The position numbers were made by a program, and so were the translations under genes. Under the pieces are notes generated by a model. It did not search any database and was not told the DNA's origin. It worked only from the letters and a program-made list of their open reading frames with translations. From Posidonia oceanica (Eukaryota > Streptophyta > Magnoliopsida > Alismatales > Posidoniaceae), in NCBI GenBank assembly GCA_037176725.1, contig JAZBRS010000020.1:96738501-96802500 (forward strand): DNA of 64,000 nt. Direction: 5' to 3'. Shown here piece by piece: positions 43,195-53,053 of the stretch (position 1 is the first letter of the stretch; every line of letters begins with the position of its first letter).

Positions 43195-45871
43195 GATAAC
43201 TATCCTCAGAATGGTGTGATGGGCCTTGCATCCTTGCAGATGTTTTGATTCTCTTTCTAAGGTTATATGTTCTCCTCTGGGAAGTGACCTTCTCCCCATC
43301 TGAAAGAGCTTTGCCATCCTTAAGTACAGTCTCTGCCACAAAAGAATCTGAATCAACAAAAGAATTGTCCGAAGAAGTAGATATATCCAAAGGGATCCCA
43401 GGCTTCACTCCCATACTAGGGATCCAAGGTGGATCAGTGTCATTGGGTATCTCCTCACTGATCTCATCCCCATCTATATCTTCCTCCTCCACACTGTAAA
43501 CTTGCTTATTAATTTCAATAAACGCAGGATCAGAGTAATGAGGATCCCAAAAGCCTTCAGGTTCATTTGGACCCTCATCACTACTTGGGAGAATAATTCC
43601 CTCGCTTTCCTTCTCTACCTCACTGAAAAGATCTGGTACCACAGGAGGGAAAAAACTTCTCAGTTCCTCCTTGCTGTAGTTAGCATCAAGACACAACTTC
43701 ACATCCTTAGATATATCCTTCTTAGACCCCAGCATCACAAGTTCATCAGGGTTGACAACTTCTTTCTCACCAGATTTCTCATTTTGCATAAGCTCAATTT
43801 TCACTTCTTTTGACAAAACCATGAGCTGGCCACCACTATCATTGACCGAGTACTTAGGCTTGCAATTATCAGATTTATTACCAGCTTGGATTGAAGAGAG
43901 CTCTCCATGTAAATGCTTTTGCTTGTCTACTGAATGAATTTGCTTTAGCCCTTGCATCCCTACATTGTTGTCCTTTGCTTTGTGAGCTTGCATAATCAAG
44001 TCAAATTTCTCTATGGCAGATTTGACTCCAGCTCTATCCTTCTTCTTAGTCTTGAATTTGCTGACATGGCCTTTCATTAATTGATTGGAGACAGATTCTG
44101 AACTAATGGCAATATTTTCCTTTCCTGAATCAGATAATATCCTTTCCTTGTGTTCCACATTCTGTTCCTTCGGTTCCTCCTGAATAGTAGGATTGACTTG
44201 AGGAAGCACCTTGTCCAAAGGAGGCATACTAAGTCTTGGATGATCAGAGAGAGTCATCCCATTGTCACTGATATTCTTGTTCGGTTTGGCCTTGGACCCC
44301 TTTTGCTGAGAAACCGGTTCCATGATATTTGAATCTTTTGCAATCCATTTCTCTGAAGATTCACCTCTACCTCTCCCTTTGCCAGTAGCCAAGGTCCATC
44401 CTGTCTCCTCATCTGAAACATCTGAAACTTGACCTTCCACCAACACATTTTTACCTTTTCCATTTGTTACAGGCAAGCTTTTGGGAACTGCTGATTCATT
44501 TACCATTTGGTTTTGAGTTTGCTCTCTAATGACAATCCCAGGACGAGAGGAGCCTTTTCTAAAAGAAGACAGTCCAGCAAGCCTCACCTTTTTCTTAGCT
44601 CTCTTTCTTGCACTTTTAGAAACCCCCATCACAGACTTGGGCAGTTTTTCATTTTGATTCTCCGGATGTTTATCATCTCCAGGGTTATCATTCTGAACCT
44701 TCAGTTGAAGCCTTCTACAATCAATGGGAAGATGCCCTATCATAGAGCAATGCTGGCAATAAGGAGGAACAAAATCACCATAGTCCACCACTTGTGTTAT
44801 GATCTCACCCCCATTATCAATGCTTATGGTTCTCTTAAAAGGTTTTGAAAGGTCCATCTCCACACATATATAAGTATAACCAGGGTGAGTGAATTTTGTA
44901 ACATCATTATGCATACATAAAAACTTACCTAGCAAGCCAGCAATCGATTGGACAGCACCAGGATCTTGCAGGTGAGCTCTGAGTCCTGGAAGACCAACCC
45001 AGACCGGTGTGGAAGTAGATTCAGAACCCGACGTGAAATTAGGAGACCACCTAAAGATCCTCATGCGCTTGCCTTTTATAAACCAAGCAGACTTGATATA
45101 TGCCTTGACAAAGTCTTCCCGATTCAAAAAGCGGATAAGCACATGTCTCTGGTCAAGAGCCACAGGGAATATTTCATCACAAAATGTCATAGTCTTTTTC
45201 ATGGAGGTGAGGATATCCATCATAGCAGGTCTTCCTGTGCTAAATTTCCCAATTAAAGTCCAAGTAAACGCAGCAGCCATTTGATTAACCTCCTCAGACG
45301 TGAACTTAATGATCTCCTCTCCATCAACCACCACTGGTTGCCGAACTGCAATGCCAGGGAAATGTGGAACTTGATGTGTCATCATGGTCGCCGCAGCAAA
45401 GGAGAGATGCCTTGGTTTCTCCGGACCAGATCTGGTATTCTTGAAAATAGGGGGAGATTGAAGCAGATCTCTATTCTCCAGAATATCACTAGCTTGAGGT
45501 CTATTCTCAGAAATAGCTGAGGAAGGGGGAAGCTTCTTTACAGACTTTGCTGCCACCGTCCTATCAGAAGAAGAAGCCTGAACCTGAAGTAGAGAGGGAT
45601 TCATTGCAGCTTTTGACAAAAAAATTGGTAGAGATTGGAGGGTCCCTTCCAGCTCTCTGTTGCCTTGACGCATTGAAAGGTGGGAGATCTGGCCGGTCGG
45701 CTTTGACACTATGGGTTGGGTGCTTCGGCGCACCAAATGATTTAACACCAGAAGGATCTGGAGGCTTTTTAGGATTCCTGGCAAGATCTGGCGGTTGGAG
45801 GGGATTATCCCCTTCTTTCTCTCTAGACCTGGGGGTGGCGGCGGCCATTGGATAGCCGCAGGACCTCCCAA
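43187..45871 (-). CDS. LINE2 ORF1: RNA-binding Gag-like protein (DUF4283, zinc knuckle)
   Basis: An 894-codon open frame. Residues about 190-360 match the DUF4283 pattern (AFTWTLIGKF, VLIRFLNREDFVKAYIKSAW, PVWVGLPGLRAHL). A CCHC knuckle follows (CQHCSMIGHLPIDC), then a basic patch (KSARKRAKKKVRLAGL) and a long disordered acidic tail. ORF1 proteins coat the LINE RNA. The N-terminus is uncertain: another frame (ATG at 45848) starts MAAATPRSREKEG, and the first 70 residues may be frameshifted. The frame ends by overlapping ORF2 by 8 nt. Confidence 0.85.
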   Translation of the reverse strand: MGGPAAIQWPPPPPGLERKKGIIPSNRQILPGILKSLQILLVLNHLVRRSTQPIVSKPTGQISHLSMRQGNRELEGTLQSLPIFLSKAAMNPSLLQVQASSSDRTVAAKSVKKLPPSSAISENRPQASDILENRDLLQSPPIFKNTRSGPEKPRHLSFAAATMMTHQVPHFPGIAVRQPVVVDGEEIIKFTSEEVNQMAAAFTWTLIGKFSTGRPAMMDILTSMKKTMTFCDEIFPVALDQRHVLIRFLNREDFVKAYIKSAWFIKGKRMRIFRWSPNFTSGSESTSTPVWVGLPGLRAHLQDPGAVQSIAGLLGKFLCMHNDVTKFTHPGYTYICVEMDLSKPFKRTISIDNGGEIITQVVDYGDFVPPYCQHCSMIGHLPIDCRRLQLKVQNDNPGDDKHPENQNEKLPKSVMGVSKSARKRAKKKVRLAGLSSFRKGSSRPGIVIREQTQNQMVNESAVPKSLPVTNGKGKNVLVEGQVSDVSDEETGWTLATGKGRGRGESSEKWIAKDSNIMEPVSQQKGSKAKPNKNISDNGMTLSDHPRLSMPPLDKVLPQVNPTIQEEPKEQNVEHKERILSDSGKENIAISSESVSNQLMKGHVSKFKTKKKDRAGVKSAIEKFDLIMQAHKAKDNNVGMQGLKQIHSVDKQKHLHGELSSIQAGNKSDNCKPKYSVNDSGGQLMVLSKEVKIELMQNEKSGEKEVVNPDELVMLGSKKDISKDVKLCLDANYSKEELRSFFPPVVPDLFSEVEKESEGIILPSSDEGPNEPEGFWDPHYSDPAFIEINKQVYSVEEEDIDGDEISEEIPNDTDPPWIPSMGVKPGIPLDISTSSDNSFVDSDSFVAETVLKDGKALSDGEKVTSQRRTYNLRKRIKTSARMQGPSHHSEDSYHG

Positions 45872-47047
45872 GTTGTAGACTAGGACGACGACCAGCAGCT
45901 AGAACCAGGAGCTAGATCTCACTCCGTGGAGCCGGGATCCAGCCCTAGGCCGAAGAATCACTAGGCGGAGATGCCGATCACCCTCAGAAACCCCAGATCT
46001 GCACAGGAACTGAGGAAAAAGGGTGAGATTTGGCGTAGAACTAGAGGAAAAATAATGCCCAAGGGCTGTCGCCCACTTTTTCGCCAAAGCGGGGTTTTTT
46101 TTTGCTTCAGGTTAATTTTTAGGGTCTTGATTAGGGTTTAGGATTTTGGAGTTTAGGGTTTTTGAGTGGATTAGGGTTTAGGTTTTAGGTTAGGGTTTTT
46201 TGAGTGGATTAGGGTTTAGGGTTTAATATGGTTTTGGGTTTTGATGTAGATTAGGGTTTTAGGGTTTTGGGTTTTGGGTTTTGATGTGGATTAGGGTTTA
46301 GGGTTTTAGGTTAGGATTTTTTTGAGTGGATTTGGGTGGGGGTTTTAGGTTTAGGGTTTAAGGTTTTGGAAATTAGGGTTTTAGGGTTTAGGAAATTAGG
46401 GTTTTAGGGTTTAATGGTTTTAGGGTTTAGGGTTTTGGAGTGGATTAGGGTTTAAGGTTTAATGTGGAAAAAGGAAAAGAAAGAAAGAAAGAAAGAAGGA
46501 AAGAATGAAAGAAAGGAAGGGAGAAAGAAAGAAAGAAGGGATGGGAAGAAAAGAAATTAAAGATCAAATAACATGGGATAAAATAAAATAAAGATAAAAT
46601 AAAGGGAAGAATGGAGAATAAGTGGGGAGGAGCAAGAATGGGGTGGACCCATTGGAGAGCAAGAAAAGAAGAAAGAAAGAGAGGAAAAGAAGGAGAAAGA
46701 GAAGGAGGATGAAGAGGAGAGAGAAAAGAATAATCAGGAGAGAGAAAAGGATAATTAGAAAAGAAAGAAGGAGAAAGGCTTGGGTTTGGAAGGGGGTTTT
46801 GTGTGAGTGTGTGACCTAGGATTTCTAGGGTTTGACCTAAGGTTTTGTGGATGGATTTTCCTAAGTTTTGTGGATGGGTTTTCCTAAGTTTTGTGTAGGT
46901 TTTCCTAGGTTAAAAAAGGCTAAGGTTTTGGGTTTGATTTCAAGGTTCTAAAGTTTTTAATTTTCCTGATTTTGGGTGAGGGTTTTCTAAGTCATTCAGG
47001 GGGAAGGAGAGAGCCACTAAGCAGGGGTCAGAAGTGGAGTGTCAACA

Positions 47048-47545
47048 GATGCCCCTCCCTAAGCGAGGTTAAGGGGACCGAGGCCGCTACTCAGGGTTGA
47101 TAAGACACCCCACCTGACCGACGAGAGCCAGATGTCGCTATTGGCGTGAGTCACTTATTCGGTGGATGCACCGAAAATCATGACTCGTCGTTGAATGTAG
47201 ATGAATGCGAATGCGATGCAATGCAACGACGATGCAATGTTGATGCTAAAGTAAACCTGCGCTAATGTTCGCCGCGCCGAACTCTACTGGGGAGGTGCAG
47301 GCGATGCATGTATGTGATGCTGATGTTAATGTTGATGTTGAACCAACATGCAAAAAGGATGCTGTGCCAGGCTCCACCAAGGGAGGCACGGGTGATGCAT
47401 GCAATGCTGATGACTATGAGTTGACGGACTCATCACCGGATAGTTGGGGCTATTAGCCCGAAGAAAGAACAAAAAAAAAGGGGAAAAGATAGTATGACGG
47501 GTATCATCCGAGCAGTTAGGGCTGCCAGCCCGAAAGAAAACCAAA
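47048..47545 (-). other. E4 PPT and distal 3' UTR
   Basis: On the minus strand AGGGAGGGGCATC (47060-47048) precedes the LTR start. The inverted-repeat partner GTTGATAAGACACCCCA lies at 47096-47112. CAGTTAGGGCTGCCAGCCCG-type hairpins occur at about 47445 and 47510. No gene. Confidence 0.75.
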
Positions 47546-48330
47546 CAAACGTGACTTCGAAAAGGCACGCAAAGGGGCTTGTCCTCAAAATGGAGGAAAC
47601 AAGCAGACGAACAGACATGTCTTCGAAAAGGCACGCAAAGAGGCTTGTCCTCAAAACGGAGGAAACAAGCAAACAAACAGACGTGACTTCGAAAAGGCAC
47701 GCAAAGGGGGCTTGTCCTCAAAACAGAGGAAACAAGCAAACAAAAAGACGTGACTTCGAAAAGGCACGCAAAGGGACTTATCCTCAAAACGGAGGAACCA
47801 AGCAGACATGACCTCGAAAGGGCATGCAAAGGGGCTTGTCCTCAAAATGGAGGAAACAAGCAAACAAATAGACGTGACTTCGAAAAGGCATGCAAAGGGA
47901 CTTGTCCTCAAAACGGAGGAAACAAGCAAACAAACAGACGTGACTTCGAAAAGGCAAGCAAAGGGGCTTGTCCTCAAGATGGAGGAAACAAGCAAACAAA
48001 CAGACGTGACTTCGAAAAGGCATGCAAAGGGGGCTTGTCCTCAAAATAGAGGAAGCAAGCAAATAAACTGACATGACTTCGAAAAGGCACACAAAGGGGC
48101 TTGTCCTCAAAACGGAGGAAGCAAGCAAACAAACAGACGTGACTTCGAAAAGGCACGTAAAGGGGGTTTGTCCTCAAAACGGAGGAAGCAAGCAAACAAA
48201 CAGACGCGACTTCAAAAAAGCATGCAAAGGGGCTTGTCCTCAAAACAGAAGAAGCAAGCAAGCAAACAGATGTGACTTCGAAAAGGCACGCAAAGGGGCT
48301 TGTCCTCAAAATGGAGGAACTAAGCAGACA
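47546..48330 (-). repeat. E4 66-bp tandem array
   Basis: About twelve units of 66 (some 67) bp with CTTCGAAAAGGCACGCAAAG. On the + strand each has GCTTGT-TCCTC type arms pairing with GAGGA and ACAAGC, loop about 6 nt. Reading frames across it are artefacts of the period. Confidence 0.92.
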
Positions 48331-49610
48331 TGACCTCGAAAGGGCATGCAAAGGGCTCGCAAAACGACAAGCACAGGGAACAGACATGACTTCGAAAAGG
48401 CATGCAAAGGGCTTGTTCTTCAAACCATATGAAGAAACAAGCATACATGACCTCGAAAGGGCATGCAAAGGGCTCGCAAAACGGCAAGCACAAGGAACAG
48501 ACATGACTTCGAAAAGACATGCAAAGGGCTCGTTCTTCAAACCATATGAAGAAACAAGCAGACATGACCTCGAAAGGGCATGCAAAGGGCTCGCAAAACA
48601 TCAAGCACAGGGAACAGACATGACTTCGAAAAGACATGCAAAGGGCTCGTTCTTCAAACCATATGAAGAAACAAGCAGACATGACCTCGAAAGGGCATGC
48701 AAAGGGCTCGCAAAACATCAAGCATAGGGAACAGACATGACTTCGAAAAAGGTATGCAAAGGGCTTGTTCTTCAAACCATATGAAGAAACAAGCAGACAT
48801 GACCTCGAAAGGGCATGCAAAGGGCTCGCAAAACGGCAAGCACAGGGAACAGACATGACTTCGAAAAGGCATGCAAAGGGCTTGTTCTTCAAACCATATG
48901 AAGAAACAAGCAGACATGACCTCGAAAGGGCATGCAAAGGGCTCGCAAAACGGCAAGCACAGGGAACAGACATGGCTTCGAAAAGGCATGCAAAGGGCTT
49001 GTTCTTCAAACCATATGAGGAAACAAGCAGACATGACCTTGAAAGGGCATGCAAAGGGCTCGCAAAACGGCAAGCACAAGGAACAGACATGACTTTGAAA
49101 AGACATGCAAAGGGCTCGTTCTTCAAACCATATGAAGAAACAAGCAGACATGACCTCGAAAGGGCATGCAAAGGGCTCGCAAAACATCAAGCACAGGGAA
49201 CAGACATGACTTCGAAAAAGGCATGCAAAGGGCTTGTTCTTCAAACCATATGAAGAAACAAGCAGACATGACCTCGAAAGGGCATGCAAAGGGCTCGCAA
49301 AGCGGCAAGCACAGGGAACAGACATGACTTCGAAAAGGCATGCAAAGGGCTTGTTCTTCAAACCATATGAGGAAACAAGCAGACATGACCTCGAAAGGAC
49401 ATGCAAAGGGCTCGTAAAACGGCAAGCATAGGGAACAGACATGACTTCGAAAAGGCATGCAAAGGGCTTGTTCTTCAAATCATATGAGGAAACAAGTAGA
49501 CATGACCTTGAAAGGGCATGCAAAGGGCTCGCAAAACGGCAAGCACACAAGGAAAGCAGACATGACTTCGAAAAAGGCATGCAAAAGGCTTGCAAAAAGG
49601 CAAGCAAACA
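48331..49610 (-). repeat. E4 117-bp tandem array
   Basis: About eleven units of 117 bp, evolved from the adjacent 66-bp unit: GACTTCGAAAAGGCATGC and ACCTCGAAAGGGCATGC alternate. The main hairpin is GCTTGT+TCTTC (48880-48890) with GAAGA+ACAAGC (48900-48911), loop 9 nt, one bulge. Long minus-strand frames (up to 327 codons) come from the 117-bp period. Confidence 0.93.
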
Positions 49611-50149
49611 CACTAAATGCTTGGAAGAGAGTGACACCCTAGGGCAGCAGAAAAGATGCCCTTGGTATCAGGGATGATACCAGGGAACAGCTGAAGTGTC
49701 CTTGGCATCGAAAAAACGACGAACATAGACAAAACTGACGTGCTTGCCAAACGAGTAGTTAGGGCTACTAGCTCGGCGGAGATCTAGCCGAGAGCACTTG
49801 GTGGCTTTACTCATCTCGAGAGTGTTGGTCTGCAGAGATTCTGGCACCTTGGGGGAGTGCAGAGTTTGCCTGGTAGCCTTCCCTGATGCTAAGAGTGTTG
49901 GCAGTTGCTTCTACACTTGCAAGCTGTCAGGTTCTGATAGTGCCCTCCTCATGGATCTGGGGGGCTGAAGCAGTATGCTGAAGATATGATTGTAAGACCA
50001 TGCATGCATTATGTTATGGAAAGCGGACCAAGCACATAAGCAAATGGCACAAAACATCCTTGCATTAACAAAGTCTTGATTACACGCCTATAACAAGCTG
50101 AACAGAGTACAACAAGACTCAAAAAGGGATATGCAGATGTACAAACGCC
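49611..50149 (-). other. E4 proximal 3' UTR
   Basis: No gene. Contains the CCCTTGGTATCA/TGATACCAGGG palindrome (49659-49685), the GTAGTTAGGGCTAC hairpin (49746-49762) and a PPT-like GGGCATCTTTTC on the minus strand (about 49662-49650). Confidence 0.6.
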
Positions 50150-51418
50150 CTAGCTGGTTCGAGCCTTCTTCGACCTCCTGGCGTCAGGAAATAGAGGTGC
50201 ACCAGATGAGATCTCGTTGATGGACCAGAGCCCTTGTACTTCAGTTAGATACTCAGGAGTACATCTTGAGCCCTTTGTAGTTGCAATGTCTGTTGATTTC
50301 ACGCCATGGCGCATAAGGTTGGCTAGCTTTGTTGTGGCAGCAGTCGTGCTGAACTGATAGGGCTGGAGCAACTTCGGTGCCGTGCTGTCGACAAAAGCCC
50401 CTTGCTGGAAGCCAAACTGCCGCATGACCCAAATGGGGTGATACTCCATGCCTTCGGTTAACCCTGGCAGGACGACCAGTCGCATGTCATGGGCGTCGAA
50501 GAAAACAGTGAATGGCTCTACTGCAGATGGGATGATACACCAGGTCACTGTATCATCTGTCAGCTTTTCCAGCATTTCATACTCCTCGCGGACAGTCTTG
50601 ATGGTCTTGGTGTGGCCGCTGCTGTAGTATGTCTCAAATGCATGTTTCTGCGGGTGTAGGATGTCTATCTCCAGATGTTCGGTCAGCCACACCTGTACCA
50701 GAGCCCCGCAGCCGTGAAAGTGGCAGCAGCGGTGCGAAATGTGGTCCAGCCCGCGGTACGTCTCAGCTAGGACGACGGGTGCCAGGTCAATTTGGTGGGT
50801 CACCATAGCAAGGGCGATCTCTGCAACCTCAATAGCGACAGTCATCCGGCCATGGCTGGAGATTAGTTTGCCCAGGAAGTGGGTGACGAAGCCGTGGAGC
50901 CATAATTCATCTCCCAGTGCAGTGTGCTTCTTGGAGACTTCCTCAAAGTAATTCAGGTGGAGCGCAGGCACAGGCCCGTTGATGCAGATCAGTCTCTTCT
51001 CGCAACTTTGTGTAGAGAGTCCCGTTAGCTCCCTCAAGACTGCGACATAGCCAGTACGCCTCATGAACACAGTTGGTCCCATAAGCGTGGAGAAGTTGCA
51101 GATCCGGCGTACTTCCTCCAGCGTTGGCGTTAATTCTGTCCTGCCGAAGCGAAAGACGTGGTGCGCCGATTTCCAGAACCTTGCAGCAGCGCACAGAAGA
51201 TGTCGGCTAACTTCCACATCAGCAGCTTTCAGAAGTTTGGATGGTATGCCCCACAAGCGTAGCTTCTCACGGTCAGCCTCAGTGAGCATGGCAATCCACT
51301 CTCGGAGAGTCTCAGAGCAATGTGTCGGGGTCACCAAAGTAGGGGAACCCATTGCAGGAGAGAATGCAGGGAATTGCTGTGAAATCTTCGAGTACCTGTA
51401 GCCAAAGCTATTCATCAA
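50150..51418 (-). CDS. E4 extra ORF, plant-mobile-domain-like (DUF7745 type), intact
   Basis: A 422-codon frame without stops, downstream of integrase on the element's sense strand. Core motif at about residues 80-100: FWKSAHHVFRFGRTELTPTL then EEVRRICNF, the plant mobile domain/DUF7745 pattern. A Cys/His cluster (HRCCHFHGCG) lies near residue 235, and the C-terminus is basic (RRSKKARTS). No signal peptide or membrane helix is seen. The start could be Met 1 (51418) or the second conserved Met (about 51349), where E1 also begins; GGCTACAG/GTACTCG just inside the first start resembles a splice acceptor. Function in the element is unknown; the domain is known in plant nuclear proteins and in some transposons. 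Confidence 0.8.
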   Translation of the reverse strand: MMNSFGYRYSKISQQFPAFSPAMGSPTLVTPTHCSETLREWIAMLTEADREKLRLWGIPSKLLKAADVEVSRHLLCAAARFWKSAHHVFRFGRTELTPTLEEVRRICNFSTLMGPTVFMRRTGYVAVLRELTGLSTQSCEKRLICINGPVPALHLNYFEEVSKKHTALGDELWLHGFVTHFLGKLISSHGRMTVAIEVAEIALAMVTHQIDLAPVVLAETYRGLDHISHRCCHFHGCGALVQVWLTEHLEIDILHPQKHAFETYYSSGHTKTIKTVREEYEMLEKLTDDTVTWCIIPSAVEPFTVFFDAHDMRLVVLPGLTEGMEYHPIWVMRQFGFQQGAFVDSTAPKLLQPYQFSTTAATTKLANLMRHGVKSTDIATTKGSRCTPEYLTEVQGLWSINEISSGAPLFPDARRSKKARTS

Positions 51419-53053
51419 TCTGGAACATGTACAGGCATATAATGCTGGTAAACAAGGAAGCAGATGTGCATATAAAGCTGATAAAGCAGTTCAAACACTA
51501 CAGCTAGCAATCATACTACAAAATTCAAGCACATTCAGCTAAGCAAAAGGGGGGGCTTCGCCTGCACAGGGCGAAGTCGCACAAAAGGCACTCTTGTCCT
51601 TGTCCGTGCGGAGCGAGGGGACAAGGGAAGGGGGCTTCGTCCATCTGGAATGAAGTCGCAAAGGGGCACGCTTGTTCTTGTCCTGTACGGCGCAAGGGGG
51701 CAAGCGAAAAGAGACTTCGTCCGTCTGGAGCGAAGTTGCACAAAGATTAGGGGTGGCACCTGATTGCGCAGACTCGACGGCCCGTGAGGGGCCCCCAAGG
51801 GGTGCCAAAGTTGTCCTGCTGCCTCTGGAGTGATCGCTCTGTCTCTGATTACTGATGTATTCCCTGAGCTACTGGACTGACAGTGACTGGTTGCTCTGAG
51901 GCTTGGAGGCAGTCAACCTGCCTTGGCAGAAGTACTGTCCCAGCGCTAAGCCGAGGCTTGCAGAGTGGGAGAAAAGGGGCAAAAGAAGAGATTTGATAAT
52001 GGATGGATGCATGCATGATCTATACTATATCTATTGCCCTCAGCATATGGAGTGCTTGATGCCTGCTGCAAAGGAAGGAGCGGTCTTTGATTCACCATAC
52101 TCTACTCGGATTTCTAACTATTGGTGGCACTTCGGAACGGGTATTGGTGGTGCTTGGGTGGTGGTGTAGTGAGGACGGGCTCTGTGCCAAACTCTTAAGG
52201 AGGTACACCTGCTCTTTTCAGTTTTCTTGTCTCTTTTGCTCCCACATAGGTGTGCAGGTTTCCCCTATCCCTGGCTTGGAGGCAGTGGGCACCTGGTTTG
52301 GAGCTGGGGGGCTAGGCTTTGCAAAGCTGATCGGCCCCATGGGACTTGTGTATTTCCCAGGTGCAACTTTGGTTCTTCCCTAAGGTAGGCGAAAGGGGGC
52401 GGGATCACGCTGCTTGCCTTTGTTTCTAGGGCTGACTTTTGTTTTTGCCCCTCTTTTGTTTTGCTTGTTTTTTTTTCTTTTTGTCTTTTCTTTTGGCTCA
52501 CAGGCTTCCACTGTCCCTAACTTAGAGGTAATGGGCGCCTGGTTTTGAGATGGGGGATCAGGCTTTGCAAGGCTGGTAGACTCCCAGGTGCGGATTTTGG
52601 ATCATCTCTAAGGTAATTGGAGGGACAGGGTTATGCTGCACACCTCTATCTCTAGGTCCGACTTCTATCTTCGCCTTCTATTTTCTCTCTTCTTCTTCTT
52701 TCTTTTGTGCTTAGGCTTAGACATGTAGGTTTTGCTCACACTCTCTCACACCCTAGGATTTTTCTTTCTCCCTCTGGAGTTGTAAGTCCTAGAGGGGTTT
52801 AGACACTTCGTCTGTCCTCACTGGATGGTGGCTCCCTCACTGGTCAGGACTTCTAAGTAGTGCCGGGTGAGGTAGAGGGTACTCCTTCCAAAGCAGGCAA
52901 GCCTCTCCAATTTTCATCATCGGGCTTATGATAGCAATGCACGTAATACATTTACAACTTTCTTTGTTGAAAAACAAACAAGCCTAAAATGCATGGGAAA
53001 GAAGGAATGCAAGAAGTAAGAGAGAGGGGACTCTACAGGGTAGCGGCGGTAGG
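51419..53053 (-). other. E4 spacer between integrase and extra ORF
   Basis: No gene. A block of roughly 250 bp is duplicated (around 52250-52345 and 52500-52590; GGGCACCTGG and GGGCGCCTGG phrases); E1 has one copy (6585-6660). The T-rich stretch 52455-52495 is the A-rich tract of the sense strand. Small repeats of GCGAAGTCGCA with spacing of about 60-75 lie at 51560-51740. Confidence 0.6.

Larger units (their letters stand above)
38599..46097 (-). mobile_element. LINE2: nearly full-length L1-type LINE
   Basis: About 7.5 kb on the minus strand: short 5' UTR, ORF1, ORF2, 3' UTR, AATAAA (38638-38633), TTGCCC and an 18-base poly(A) (T run 38599-38616). It sits in the TTTAGGG-rich part of the E4 LTR. 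The target duplication cannot be told apart from the T runs on both sides (GGTTTTTTTT-like). ORF2 has two stops and one frameshift, so this copy is inactive but young-looking. Confidence 0.92.
35005..47047 (-). mobile_element. E4 3' LTR, main part (contains LINE2)
   Basis: Continues the LTR from ACTGTCAGTG onward. It holds a four-unit remnant of the 30-bp array (35140-35270), the donor block with a mutated site (35315), ATGCAA-rich DNA (35460-37090), a GC block (37140-38420), TTTAGGG-rich DNA (38510-38598 and 46100-46460, split by LINE2), A/G-rich DNA (46470-46780), and the LTR start TGTTGACACTCC at 47047. Without the insertions the LTR is about 5.1 kb. Open frames in the GC block are not conserved. 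Confidence 0.88.

Noticed and set aside
47546..49610. CRISPR-like alternation of repeats
   Set aside because: Eukaryotic retrotransposon context, head-to-tail satellites without unique spacers, no cas genes.
48654..49637. 327-codon minus-strand frame and neighbours
   Set aside because: Produced by 117-bp repeats; no conservation outside the array.
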